Source: Hyaloperonospora brassicae (lineage: Eukaryota; Oomycota; Peronosporomycetes; Peronosporales; Peronosporaceae). From it: DNA of 64,000 nucleotides. Shown here one piece after another: positions 31,988 to 44,188 of the stretch (within the stretch, counting starts at the first letter, position 1; each line of letters begins with the position of its first letter). Below the pieces are notes generated by a model that was given only the letters and a program-made list of their open reading frames with translations, did not search any database and had not been told where the DNA came from. Both the position numbers and the translations under genes were made by a program. The stretch lies in the NCBI GenBank assembly GCA_947650285.1, contig CANTFL010001466.1, positions 62,001 to 126,000 on the forward strand. The letters run 5' to 3'.

Positions 31988-34471
31988 GGGTATCCCTCCT
32001 GAAAATGAAGTTTGCTTGCGTGTTTATCAAATATAGAACTCACTTAATGTAATGTAACCAACCAAAGTGCCGAACACGTACGATTATGTCAATCTCTATG
32101 TCATTTTTGTCCACCACGTGTCTCCGTGTCCATAAAATCTTATTATGTATATGTGGTACACTACACATCGCATCCTGCTCATCAGATAACCCTGTTTCGC
32201 GATCTTAAACGAATCATTACGGGTCGACCGCGATCAAATGAATCTAGATCGCGGTTACGATCGGATCATACTAGACTGCGGTCACGATCGGGTGACTCGA
32301 TCCTGGTTGCGATCAGGTACTTTACATTAATCCCATCCTTGGTAACATGCACCTGAATTCGATGACTCAAGAACCATCACGATCCCATATCGGTCTATAT
32401 CGATCGATATGACCCGATCGATCCGACAGTACCTTAATTTATGTCGATTGGGTAAATCCTGATCGTTCCCATAATGTAATCCAAAAGTGCTACCGATGTT
32501 CAATATTTTTTACAATTCAAGTACGTTTACGTCATTATCTACGACATCGGTCCCTGCTCCATTTATGTCGTATGACTTTTATGCGAGTTAGAAATCGATC
32601 TGTAGCCATCAATATTCTTTTGATCGGTCGTCTCAAAATTGGTTTTGACCGACTTCACCACATTATTTGATGAAGATGAATATGAACGAGTGGTAATAAA
32701 ACGACATGATTCAAATCGTATCGATGAGGCTATGCAGATAAATTATTTAATTACTTATATCCAAATGTATATTGGATTGGCAATCACACTTCTGTGCAGT
32801 AAGCCTGTCATTTGCTCATGAGAAATATAGCAAAATACTATGATCTGGCCAACGTATCGTACCCGAATTACAAATCTCATATGTTCTTCCTTCAGCACAA
32901 CTTGAGCATAAATATTGTCGTTGCTATCACATTTTCTCGATGTCCGTATGACGACTTTGGTATAGCTTCAGGCGGTCATTTCGACGGCTCAACCCGGGAC
33001 AAGTGTGCGACATACTTGAAACTAAACTCTATAGTATACGCTTTTGATTCCTCTACTAGGTTGGATCGTGTCGATGATAGATAATGAAACCTATCTTTGC
33101 TGACAAAAACACGCATTTCAGTTATTCTAATAATATTTGTTTTGATATCTCTCTCGTGTGAAGTGTGGTCAGATTACGAGTTCCGATCATTTCATTTAAT
33201 TGCGCCTATAGATCAACAGTCGATTTAATGTGTCACGAGCTATAACTCCAAATCGCGCTGTATCACGATACCAGAAACTGACCGGTTCTTAAAGTGCTAT
33301 ATATATTTATAATATTCTTCTTGAAGAAGCTTTAGTCGATGTGTCTCGCGAGTTCAAGTGGCCACAATTGGGTGAGTAGACGCTATATAACTTTTAATTG
33401 GTAATCTTAGGTAACATTACAAATCATCATTAATCATCGAAACTTCTTATGCACTCACCCACATCGCCTCCAAAGTCTGGCGCTCAATTTCACAGAGCGA
33501 TTTTACCAGCTTTGCACCCAATAGGCAAAATCTTAATGGGAAACATTTTTTGTCAACGACAAGAAGAATATGACTCATCTTATCGAATAGCCTGAGAAGA
33601 TAACCGAGACTGAGGCTGAGACACCTTTTGTCGACACATATATGGTCGATGGTTCCATCACGACTTCCTATTTGAATATATTTTACCGCGATCCTCGCGT
33701 TTCCTCATCGTCCGGTACACATAATTTAAATTTGGTTGAGATGAAGCTTCAAACGTCTACTGGCGTCTCCTACGGTAACACATACGCAAACTGAGCCTAT
33801 GCGCTAAGCCCCCAAGCACATATATTATTATATTGTCATATTCGATAAGAAGCTTTTACAGACTATATGCTGTCCCTAAAGATCGTTAAGCTCTCTTTTG
33901 ATGAGTCCTGACACGCTTCAACAGTGTGGATACCGGTCTTTGTGTAAATTATTCGCGATATTTTCACGTACATATCTGCATGACGCGGATCTGCCCGCAC
34001 CCCTCGTGGCTTTTTGCTGATAAGAAGAACTTATACCCAATTGTACTGCATATCACAGATAATACATGTTTACAAAATCGAAATCTTACTATTGAATATG
34101 CTTTGGCAAATTATAACGAGGCTCATCTCTTTTGAATTCAGATGTACAGCCGCTGATCAACCCATAATTGAGTTTTAGCATTCCGTCACACGATCTTGTC
34201 TTTCCAAATACGTACCAAATCCTTTTGCGAGCTCCATGAATAAATGGATGAGTCAGATTTTCTACTACCGCGTCATCATATACTCCAAGCCATCTTAATT
34301 ATAATGCTGCGAGACGTTGAACCCATATTTAATAATTATGTGCTCTTATATTGCTAATTTATCGATGTAAGGCCGTATCTTATTGCATCGAAAACCCATC
34401 TTTAACATCCTTCCAACAATACCACAAACATGTATTATTAACGATTTGTTTGGTATTTGTCGTGCATGTAA
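31988..34471. other. AT-rich, gene-poor region
   Basis: No gene is recognised. At 32,216-32,320 three loose copies of a roughly 27-bp motif built on GATCGCGGTTACGATC-type words are present. Open frames at 32,639-33,084 have no domain. Confidence 0.4.
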
Positions 34472-34475
34472 TTAA
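34472..34475 (+). repeat. Target site duplication (left), TTAA
   Basis: TTAA directly precedes the 5' LTR of element 2 and is found again directly after the 3' LTR at 49,942-49,945. The four-base length is short, and the word is common in AT-rich DNA, so support is moderate. Confidence 0.6.
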
Positions 34476-36810
34476 TGTGGCAAAGTCATTAATTAAATTT
34501 TTTGACATGGATCGGTAGTCATCCAATTGAGGCGCCACTTATTGGTGAAATGGCACCAAGTGATCTGGCGATCCAATGAGAGACGGAAGGTGATCCCACG
34601 GGGATCGACGGACCGATCCAACGGTCGACCGAAGGATGGACGTGGAACGGGCTGAGACGAGGCGCAGAAAGGGGTGATTTCCTTGGAACAATCTGGGACG
34701 AGTCGCGGACATAGATGATTTCCACGGTGCGATATGGGACGAGGGACTAGATTGAACGAGACGACCGATCTGAACTGAGAAAGGTACGTCTGAGACCAGG
34801 CGATGCGACGTGACTCTTTGACAAAGGTGTTGCATCCAGGTGATCGAAGGTACACATCACCGATCTCCAATGGGAGTACTGATTTTGGTTAAGTATAGCC
34901 CGATCTGGAAGTGTGGATGTTCGTAAAGGTCCGTGGGACCGGTGTGAGAACCGTGGATGGTCCCATTGTGCGGATAAACCCTTGAGGATGGTATCGGAGC
35001 ATTCACAATGAACGGAAAAACATATAGGGCCGGATCGCACTGTGTCGATCCTCAACGATCTCGAATTGGGCATCAGATCGGCCATGTTCCCTGCTGATTA
35101 TGGATATATCAATGATGGAGCTATTTTATTGTAATATACATGCTTGTAGAAGGTCCATGAGGGACGTCCTAAAAGTTCAGACCGAAAGAACCAGTGGAAG
35201 CCGGTCGAATTGACGTCGCAAAATGGATTTAGACACATTCCGCATTTTGGATACTATTTTGGACTTTTCGGTACCCAAATTGGGTATTTGGTACCGTATT
35301 TGGAATTTGGTCCCTTTTTGGTGTCTAGGTACGATATCGGGAGTATTGGCGCTATCTATGAAGTACAGGTCACGAAATTTCGACAAGTGTTCAAGGGAGC
35401 GGTCAAGCTTAAAGGTGATATCGGTTTGGAGAGTGACCTACAGTTTGGATTAGGCTTAAGGATAGGTTGGCTATTAATTTGGTTGGTTAATAAACAGACT
35501 TGAACTCTACTTCTTCTGCACACGACGCGCGTTCCTCCCCTCTTCTCCGGGCAAGATTGATTTGGCTTCCCCGGCGGGTCAAGACACGCGTATAACAAGG
35601 ACACAGAAGACCGATCTTGGATTGTTGGCCACGATCGAGAAGAGCGATCTCGGGAAGTTTGGCCCGGATCGATCAAGTACTCACTCTCAACTCAACTGCC
35701 AGGGTAGCAGCAACACAAGGAAAAGGACAAGAATTTTGGTTACAAGATCGCGAGACGGCTCAAGTGTCCAGAATATCTGGACAAGGCGTTCAAGACAAGA
35801 CCGAGCATGATCGAAGCGATCTACTGTACATATCGGCGTGTTTCATTTTGGCGAAACCAAGGACCGATCTGCCAAAATTGCGTACTTCCAGCAAGAACGG
35901 CCGATCCCAAGGCAAGATCGACGCAAGACTACTATTTGCTGAGTGAAGATTTCCGCACAGCAAATACCCCGACCCGGAAGACAAATCGAGATCAGTGCGA
36001 TTCTAGATCGAGATCGCGACATCTTTAACTAGAGATCGCCGCGACTCAAGATCAAGATCGCAGAACCCCTGTTCGTGGTGCGAAGATTTCCGCACCGGAA
36101 GCGAACGCTCAGCCCAACCTCTCAGCTAGATCGACATCTCACAAGGCCATTACGAAGAGCTCAAGCCAGCCCAACCGACGGGTACACAAGGTGAGCACAA
36201 GGCTATACAACAAGGCACGGATCGGAGTACCCCCTCCGTGAGTCGGCAAGTCTGGGCAAGTGGAAGATCGACACTCACTAAAGTAATTTTGTGAGATAGA
36301 CTTCACCACATCGGCGTGTTTCATTTTGGAGAAACCAAGGACCGATCTGCCCAAATTGCGCACTTCCAGCAAGATCGGCCAATCCAAAGACCAGATCGGA
36401 CCGATCCCAAGGCAAGATCGACGCAAGACTACTATTTGCTGAGTGAAGATTTCCGCACAGCAAATACCCCGACCCGGAAGACAAATCGAGATCAGTGCGA
36501 TTCTAGATCGAGATCGCGACATCTTTAACTAGAGATCGCCGCGACTCAAGATCAAGATCGCAGAACCCCTGTTCGTGGTGCGAAGATTTCCGCACCGGAA
36601 GCGAACGCTCAGCCCAACCTCTCAGCTAGATCGACATCTCACAAGGCCATTACGAAGAGCTCAAGCCAGCCCAACCGACGGGTACACAAGGTGAGCACAA
36701 GGCTATACAACAAGGCACGGATCGGAGTACCCCCTCCGTGAGTCGGCAAGTCTGGGCAAGTAGAAGATCGACACTCACACAAGCGATTTTGTGAGATCGA
36801 CTTCACCACA
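34476..36810 (+). repeat. 5' LTR of element 2 (2,335 bp)
   Basis: It begins TGTGG and ends CCACA, a perfect 5-bp inverted end. It is collinear with 47,608-49,941, with fewer than about 20 differences seen. Its last part is an internal duplication: 35,833-36,310 (478 bp) and 36,311-36,810 (500 bp) are copies, and each ends in CTTCACCACA, the LTR end itself. GATC words are extraordinarily dense here, with five in the 60 bases from 36,001. Confidence 0.93.
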
Positions 36811-36990
36811 ATGGTGCGCGTGCCCGGATCATCTGAGGCCTCTGGATTTCACCGTGAGTCCACTGGCGAAGATGTCAAGATCAAGCAAGAACCCGGGATT
36901 GAAGTGTCAGCGACAGAAGATCGACGCAGACACGCAGAAACACAAGAACCTCAGATCATCAGAGTTTTGGGATGGGCTCTGATGAAATGA
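36811..36990 (+). CDS. Start of gag, element 2 (59 codons, ATG inside the PBS)
   Basis: The ATG at 36,811 is the first base after the LTR plus the TG of the PBS, so the start codon overlaps the primer binding site. The frame runs 59 codons (MVRVPGSSEASGF, then an acidic stretch with IKQEPGIE, a SUMO-consensus-like site) to a TGA. The related text then continues in another frame from 36,972 (EEEDREIDLEEK), so a frameshift is likely. No 5' leader separates LTR and gag. Confidence 0.5.
   Translation: MVRVPGSSEASGFHRESTGEDVKIKQEPGIEVSATEDRRRHAETQEPQIIRVLGWALMK
36812..36830 (+). promoter_or_regulatory. Primer binding site, element 2
   Basis: TGGTGCGCGTGCCCGGATC begins two bases after the LTR. 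Its complement ends in CCA and has the layout of a tRNA 3' end (T-stem CCGGG, 7-base acceptor strand, discriminator A). It is not the initiator tRNA-Met used by element 1; the tRNA was not identified. Confidence 0.75.
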
Positions 36991-39325
36991 AAACGGAAGA
37001 GGAAGATCGGGAGATCGATCTGGAAGAGAAACCTCAATTCCCTCCTAGGGTCCTTTCGGGGACCACCGCAGATCGCTCTGGAAAGAGCGATCTGCTGGAT
37101 GAAAATTTAAAGGCGAAAGCCAAACCCTACTTCCTCGTCGACAGATCTCCCGACCTCAAGCCGAGGAACACGATCACGAGATCGACCACACCGGAACGAT
37201 CCACGACGAGATCGATGGGATAGGACGGCAGAGATAGCCGGATCGACCGAACCGTGCAATCGAAAATTGGAGTCAAAGATCGTCAGACCGGCGGAACCGT
37301 GCAATCGAAGATCGGAGTCAAAGAGGAATACGATGAAACACCAGATAAGATCGCGATGCCAAAGACGGAATATAAGCCAATGAAGATCGCGTCCAGGGAT
37401 AAGGAGACGACGGGTGAAGCGCAGCAGCGTGCGAATGGCAGTATTATTATGGCCATTTGAAGACGCTGCTTAAGACGGATCCAGTGTTCAAGATATTAAG
37501 GCCCAAATTGATTGGTCCTATGGATAAGCCGATCTCGGTCCCACCTCCTGGGACCAACAAAGTCGACGAGATCAATCTGATTTTGCAGATGTTGGACGAC
37601 ATGGGTGTCTGCCTTAACGCCTTTGACAGAGATGAACTGCTGAGTTGCAGCTTGGAACAGTTAAAGAACGCGGTGAATGAGTTTATGGAGATCATGATAA
37701 TGTTGGTGGGCAAATCCAATACCCCTGAAGACAAGATCGTGACACCCTCGGACTCGCTCCGGAAACACCCCGCAGGATCGCCCCGCTACGCCTCGGATGA
37801 CTCCGAGAGCGAGTCAGACGGGTCCATCAGCATTCGCCGGATGTCTCTAGGACCATCGGGTGGATCGTTCCTACAGGACCGGATCGGCAAGGCCAGGATC
37901 CACGCCTTAAAGGAGCAAAACAAGACCGACGTACAAATACGGCCGACCGGTGCACCTAGGAGGTTGGGAGATCAGGAAGAGAATAAGCTAAGTCGATACT
38001 TTGATATGGCGATGAAGAAACACGAAGCAGAACAACGAGCAGCCCAAAGAATGAACCGACAGCCGAGCCGTGACTCAGATTGCCGTACTTTTACCCAACC
38101 CTCGCAAGAGATCTATGACAAGCCGGATGTGGAAATGGAATCGGTGGAGTCCAACACTTACGATCAGATCCAGCAGGGGGCAGAATATGATCCGGACGAT
38201 CTGTGGATGGACGAACCAAGGCGACCTCAAGTTTCTGCAATCGGTGTGACTACCGGAGCCAGCTCCGTCATTCAAAGTATCAGAATCTCAGCGATCTCTA
38301 GGCTGAAGGAGTTCTCGGGATAGGATCAAGAAATAGACAAAGCACAGACCTGGATCGGCAAAGTTAAATCAGCATTCCTCCGGGACCAAGCATCGGACGA
38401 AGAAAAATGCCTGGTTTTCGGTGATCTCATGGTAGGCCCAGCCCGCTAATGGTATCGGCAGCTACGCAGATCAAAGAAGTTTAATTGAGAAAAATTGATG
38501 AACAGCTTCCTCGTGGAATATGCAGGACACGGGATGTCAGCGAGCCGGCAATATTACCACGCGAAGAAGCGATCGGACAAAAAACCTTTGCAGTACCTGC
38601 AACGGCTCAACGTGATGGGAATGCAGGCGAAGGTGCCGGTGATGGAGGGATCGCCAGCTGCACGCAAGAAACATGTCAACCATTTCATTTACACCTTGGA
38701 TGATCCCGATCTCTCCGACCCGCTGCTACTGCTGAATGTAGTAGATGTGGACGCCATGCAAGAGACATTGCATAGATACCAACAGGGGAGATCGCGTCAA
38801 GGGAAGTGATGATTGGATCGGCCAAGTTTAGACAGAAAGGGAAGTCTGGCCTAGCACTTTCTAAGCCTGCACGAGCGGTGAGGATGTCCCGTGACGAGAA
38901 CATCAGCAGTGAGTCAAAGTCGGACACCAACGGATCGGATACGGAAGATCGATCGAGATCTATCCATGTGGCTGCCACTACAGATCGGCGTTCATCACCC
39001 AGTGACGTTTCAGCAAGCGCAAGATCGGTCGACCCGAACACTCGTCGATATTATCAAGATCGCAATATGACATCGAAGCCGTGTACTCATTGCGGATCGA
39101 CCAAGCATGGAGATCTCGGTTGCTGGAAGCGGCTCACTTGCCAGAAATGTGGGCGTAAAGGGCACCCCTCTGACAATTGGTTTTTCGTGTGTCGTGCCTG
39201 CGGTGAGATGCATAACCCGGAATAAGTGTCCCATGGAGGAGTTCTACAACATGATCCGCCAGTGGTACGTCCCAAACAAGCATGCGGGGATGCTGACAGA
39301 GAAGGCCGAGAAGATGTTAAACTAG
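36972..39325 (+). pseudogene. gag of element 2, multiply broken
   Basis: Frames at 36,972-37,223, 37,254-37,460, 37,457-38,323, 38,495-38,809, 38,806-39,225 and 39,107-39,325 read consecutively as one Gag. The order is an acidic/basic N-terminal part, a long helical region (KTDPVFKILRPKLIGPMDK), a capsid region (NSFLVEYAGHGMSASRQYYH) and zinc knuckles at about 39,080-39,230 (CTHCGSTKHGDLGC, CQKCGRKGHPSDNW, CRACGEMHNP). The second knuckle has Trp for its last Cys. Stops at about 38,445 (TAA) and 38,484 (TGA) and a frameshift near 39,215 interrupt it. Confidence 0.8.
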
Positions 39326-39524
39326 GACGCTCGCCAGGTTTGAATCTGGTACGAGCCGAGCGTTCTAGGCTCTGCATTATTGCATACGTGGAAAAAAGAA
39401 GACAGATCGCGAGAGTAAGCAGGACACAGATATGAAAACAAATATACCTCGTTCGAAGTCAAAGTGTGTCTCTTCCGTGTCCCATCTGAAGAGGATCAAT
39501 GAATACTAGCGATCTGAACCAACT

Positions 39525-40001
39525 ATGGAGATCGAGTTCGCTTACGGTGAATCTCGCGAATTCTGGAAACATTACTCGCCTGGAAAGTGGTTCAAACAGG
39601 CGAAAGCTGTTGGCAATATCAACAACGCAAAAGCCACTCTGCTATTTGATTCTGGTGCTGAAGTGTCGATCATTGACACCACCTTTTCTCGTAAGGTTGG
39701 TTGCATTATTGACGAAAGTCAACGACAATAATTTATCGGGGTCGGAGAAACTCCGTACATGACGATAGGACGTACCAAGATCAAAGTAACCCTCGCGGGA
39801 TCGCTACTATATTATTTAAATGTATGGGTAGATGATCAAGCGGGACAAGACGCGATTTTGGGAATGAACTTTATGGTACCCGCCGGAGTGCGACTCGATC
39901 TAGCCGACGGCGCGCTATGTCTTTCAGAGGAAGTCCGTATTCACCTCGCTGGACGTCGCCCCGAGTACGGATCCAAGGTACAGAATATGACCGCGAACTG
40001 A
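39525..40001 (+). pseudogene. Aspartic protease of element 2, frameshifted
   Basis: The active-site motif ATLLFDSGAEVSIID (D-S-G-A) is intact at about 39,630-39,680. A TAA at 39,729-39,731 breaks the frame. The second half follows in the next frame with AILGMNFMVPAGVRLDLADG, which is typical for oomycete gypsy proteases. In an intact element it would cleave Gag-Pol. Confidence 0.85.
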
Positions 40002-40038
40002 CAAACACGTAGTAATTCCGGTCGGGGAGTCAAGAGAA

Positions 40039-40857
40039 GTGAAGATTGGGATCGGTGGGGCCAAGATGAAGTTGTGGGTCGCCATAAGACCCGACTGGGT
40101 ACCCACGGTGATCTCGGGGTTTGGTCGGAGGAAGTATCTGCAGATGACCAATATTGGCGATCGCGAGATTATACTACCCACTCATACTATACTGGGCGTG
40201 TGGATGGAAGGAGACATGATACCGAGGACTCAAGGCCTCTTGACGGTCGGATCGGGGAAGTACAAAGAGTGTCAAACTCTGGCGTATGAGGCTACGACGG
40301 ATCGAGTGAATGAACTCCCAAAAGAACAGATCAGACCATTGAAAGATCGCCCTACGTACGCTACTCCAATTTGCATCATGAAACGTCCGCCTGATACGCT
40401 AAAGGACATACCGCCAGCGGTCTTCATGGTAACGAAACAAGCTGGCGATGACGAATTGCAAAAGGCAGATACTGTTGTTTCAAGGGAAGGAACGGTCAAC
40501 GGAGTCGGATCTAATCCACCCGATAAAACAAATCTATCGTCGATAGCTAACGATCATGAGATCGAAACCGAGATCGCGATGAGAAGAGACCAAGGGACCG
40601 AACAAGGATAATAAGACAATAGACTGTCTTCGTTGGACGTCGATCTTACAGACATCAGATCAGGACTGGATCGGTCCGAGGAGACGCAAAGATTTGAAGA
40701 GGACAAGTCGTCTAAGATCGACGAAGCTGACTCCGCAGAAGCACCAGTCTACTATTACGAGAGTGGAGATTTGTTTGCCGAAGACATCGAGCAACACCTG
40801 GCGGTGTTACCAGAGATATCCAATGCCATAGAAGAAGTGATAATTGACGACATTTAG
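40039..40857 (+). CDS. Pol linker frames, element 2
   Basis: Two adjacent frames, 40,039-40,611 (190 codons) and 40,633-40,857 (74 codons, acidic), are separated by stops. They cover the PR-RT linker, which begins MKIGIGGAKMKLWVAIRPDW. No catalytic motif is present. They belong to the polyprotein and are not separate genes. Confidence 0.6.
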
Positions 40858-41577
40858 ATCGGCGATCCTGACGTTCCTCTCAAAGCAGATCAACAAAGAC
40901 TCGGATCGCTGATTTGGAAGAGCCGTCACCTTCTTACGGGGAAGGGCAACGCTCTATCACCAGCGGCACGAGGGGCGATTTGTGATATCTTTGTCGGTGG
41001 ATCCGCACCAATTGCGCTAAGAGTCCGTCCGGTCGCACCCAAATAATGGGAGAAGCTGTCAGATCTCATCAAAGGACTTTTAGCAGCCAAGATCGTTCAG
41101 CCATCCACGTCACCTTGGACATCTCTGATAGTAGTGATCATCAAGAAGAACGGAGTGGATATTCGCCTTTGCATTGATTATCGAAGAGTGAATCAGCTGA
41201 CGCGCCTGATGCTTTATCCCATGCCGTTGATCAGCGATCTGCTGGAAGACCTGGATAAAGCTCTATGGTACTGTTCGTTAGACATGGCTAGTGGATCCTG
41301 GGTCGTTGAAATGACTGAACGAGCAAAACTGATCTCTGCGTTTGTCACGCCGTTTGGCCTGTTCGAGTGACTGCGAATGCTTTTTGGGCTTAAGAACGCG
41401 CCCCAGATCTACCAACGTCTGGTTAACAATGCGCTGTATGGATATCTCAAGATAGGCCAGAGATCATCCTCAGAAGGCCCGATCGACGTGTTCAAATATG
41501 GAGAACCTGAGACAGATCGACGACCCTCTATACAGGGACGCCGATCTTAAATTGACAACATTCTCATACCAGCCACG
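40858..41577 (+). pseudogene. Reverse transcriptase of element 2, active site destroyed
   Basis: RT motifs are in order: KIVQPSTSPWTS, KKNGVDIRLCIDYRRVNQLT, CSLDMASGSW and FGLKNAPQIYQRL. The catalytic Y-x-D-D box is replaced by a TAA (41,548-41,550) followed by IDN, so both Tyr and the second Asp are lost. A TGA at 41,368-41,370 and a TAA at 41,044-41,046 are further stops. This copy cannot make active RT. Confidence 0.88.
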
Positions 41578-41589
41578 TCATGGGAATCT

Positions 41590-42843
41590 TTGTACGCAAA
41601 AGTAGAGCGATTGCTGGAAGCATGTGATAAGTGGAATATGTCTATCAGTCTCAAGAAGAGATTTGGAAGATGCCGTAAGGTCAATAATTTGGGACATCAA
41701 GTGTCGATGGATGGTCTGGAGGCTCAGCCCAAGAACTTGGAGTCGTTGGTCAACATCCCGTTCCCTAGCACGCTGCAAGATATGCAATCCTTTCTCTGGA
41801 GCTTGAACTACGACCGTCGCTTCATTGAGGATTTCGCGGTGTACGCCGCGGTGTTGTATGGGTTAAGAGAATCGGATTTCTTCGAGATCGGCCGATATCA
41901 TCTCTCAGCAGGAGACGAATGGTCGAGCGAGGGTCTATGGGCAGAAGCCAAGGTTTCTTTCACTATGCCAAAGGCTAAGATAGCTACAGCTCCCATGCTT
42001 AAACATTTCGACCCAGATCGCCCTCCCGTGATCGTGGTCTACGCTAGCAAGAGGCCTGTTTTAGCGACCTTGATACAGGAGTACGATGGCGTGTACCATC
42101 TGTTGACGTTTACTAGCCGCACTTTAAAGCCCAATGAGCTTAACTACGGAACGGTGGAGAAAGAAGTGCTGGCAATACTTCTTGTTTTGGATGTATGCTA
42201 TACTACGCTTGCCTCGCGGAAGATCACTGTGTTGACCCGACATTCTACGTTAGCGTGGTTGATGCAATCTCGAGGACTAAACGGGAGATTGAAACGGTGG
42301 GCTGCTTTGTTGTCAAACTGGACTATGGGGGTGAAGAAATGTGAGCGAGGAGAGGAAGAGATCATGGGCATGTTAGCAGCGAGAATCACCCCAAGAGAAG
42401 AAATGGAAGAGATGCTGATCGCGATCTCCTCGCGTAAGGACTGCCGGCTCAAGATATCAACACCGCCACCAACGGTGGAGATAGATGAGGAGTTACTGGT
42501 GGTCAGTTTCGATGGATCGGCAAGGATAAAGAAGAAAGTAGGTTCATACAGTGCCGTGATATGGAGGCTGCTGGAGTGGACAATCGTGGCGGCAGAATCT
42601 AGATATGCTCACGATCTGACTGTGAACGAAGCTGAGTATAATGGCTTGCTACTGTGCTTTGAGTTACTCGCTAATCTAGACAGGGAGCGAGTAATTCTGT
42701 GCGGAGACTCCATTTTGGTGAGTCAAAAGATGCGTGGTGAGATCGACAGCAAGGCACCTAAATTTCAACTTCTCAGGCATAAAGCGTTGGAGAAACTGCG
42801 ATCGTGGCCGAGTCATGAGTTCCTGCACATGAAGCGAGAATGA
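41590..42843 (+). CDS. Dual RNase H region of element 2
   Basis: This 417-codon open frame is the longest intact piece of pol. After the RT thumb (NLESLVNIPFPSTLQDMQSF) comes a Ty3-type RNase H (PPVIVVYASKRPVLATLIQ, TFTSRTLKPNELNYGTVEKE, TVLTRHSTLAWL), in which the usual first catalytic Asp is Lys. Further on lies a second RNase H of the RNase HI/archaeal type with all three acidic residues: SFDGSA at about 42,507, NEAEYNGLLL at about 42,625 and CGDSILV at about 42,703. This matches the reported gain of an extra RNase H in oomycete and plant Ty3/gypsy elements, where the older domain decays. The frame ends with TGA at 42,841-42,843, and family text (a worn W-N-x-S-A-D-x-LAS region) continues after it. 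Confidence 0.85.
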   Translation: MYAKVERLLEACDKWNMSISLKKRFGRCRKVNNLGHQVSMDGLEAQPKNLESLVNIPFPSTLQDMQSFLWSLNYDRRFIEDFAVYAAVLYGLRESDFFEIGRYHLSAGDEWSSEGLWAEAKVSFTMPKAKIATAPMLKHFDPDRPPVIVVYASKRPVLATLIQEYDGVYHLLTFTSRTLKPNELNYGTVEKEVLAILLVLDVCYTTLASRKITVLTRHSTLAWLMQSRGLNGRLKRWAALLSNWTMGVKKCERGEEEIMGMLAARITPREEMEEMLIAISSRKDCRLKISTPPPTVEIDEELLVVSFDGSARIKKKVGSYSAVIWRLLEWTIVAAESRYAHDLTVNEAEYNGLLLCFELLANLDRERVILCGDSILVSQKMRGEIDSKAPKFQLLRHKALEKLRSWPSHEFLHMKRE

Positions 42844-42930
42844 AACCAAAGCGCAGATCGACTAGCCAGTACAGCATTGCAGAATGTAAAAGGAAGAAGT
42901 GTTGTAGCCGAAGACGATCGGTAAGATCTG

Positions 42931-44188
42931 ATGACTTTGAACCGTCTCGATGAATTGTTGAAGCCCAAGCAAGATGGTCAGCCGGGTCGGATAACTGCGA
43001 TCACAAGATCAGCCGAAAGGATAAGTCATGAACCTGAAGTGACACAGGAAGAGATGGTACAGAGGATTAGGATTCAACGGATTGTCCAAGCTCAAGATGA
43101 AGAGCGTTGGATAGTCAATCTCAAGAATTATCTGAGTAGCGATGTATCAAACTTGGACTCGGGAGAAGTGAAGATGTGCGCAAAACTAGCGCCGAAGTAA
43201 GAGATTGATGAGAACGATCTGCTGTTTTTCTGCCCCGTAGCGAAGAGAGAATCAGAAGACTGCGATGGCCTGATGCGTCTGGTGATCCCAGAGACGTTGC
43301 AACAGGATTTTTTGCACCACTACCACGCAAGCCTGGAGGGGGCCACCAGGGTATTGGCAGGACTTATCAGAGAATAGATTGCGATTCCATTCGAGAGGAT
43401 TGTATCGAAGTGTGCAACGATATGTAGGCGAGTGTACCGATTGCGAGACCGGAAAGAAATGTCCGACGATCTGGGGGAGATCGCCCGGTAATTTAGAAGC
43501 AACCTATCCCTTCCAGATCATCGCAATGGATCATATCCCGTCGTTGCCGAAGTCTTTCAAAGGGAACACGGAGCTGCTCATTTGGGTCGACCCTTTCTCG
43601 GGGTATGTGATCGCAAAAGCCAGATCATCACGGACAGCACAGACGATTGCAGAAAACTACGAAGAATGTGTGTTCCGACGCTTTGGAGCTAGCGAGGCTA
43701 TCAGTCACGATCGGGAGCCGGGAATTATGTCCGATTTCTTTCGAGCTTTCAGTCAGATAGTGGGGCAGAAGCAGCGTGCTACCATGGCCTATAGGCCACA
43801 AGCAAATGGAACGGCTGAGCGAATGGTGCAAACCTTGACGCAGTGGCTTACCATGTATGTATCTGATGTCGACCAGAAATATTAGGTTGAGTTTGCTGAA
43901 CGGCTCACATTTGCGATCAACACCGCACAAGATCGGACCCGGGGGGATACCCCGTTCTATCTGATTCATGTGTGGGACCCGCGATCGACATTGGGAGCTA
44001 CGCTATCAGTAGGGAACACGGGAACACGAGATCGTGATACAAAGAGGTGGAGATACAGAATCCAAAGACAATACCAGCGAGCCCGATCAGCAGTGAACGA
44101 TCACTTACAAGCCGCGATCCAGGAGCGAGCGGTTCGGCACAATGAAGATCTGGAGTCACACGAAATTGAAGTGGGTACACAAGTTTAG
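42931..44188 (+). pseudogene. Integrase of element 2, triad intact but frame broken
   Basis: The frame 42,931-43,200 is the linker and 43,201-43,378 the HHCC module (HHYHASLEG, then after a frameshift CTDCETGKKC). The frame 43,379-43,885 contains the catalytic core with all three residues: IIAMDHIPSLP (Asp), AISHDREPGI (Asp) and NGTAERMVQTL (Glu). A TAG at 43,883-43,885 stops it, and the remaining core and C-terminal part continue to 44,188 (DTPFYLIHVWDP in another frame). Confidence 0.88.
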
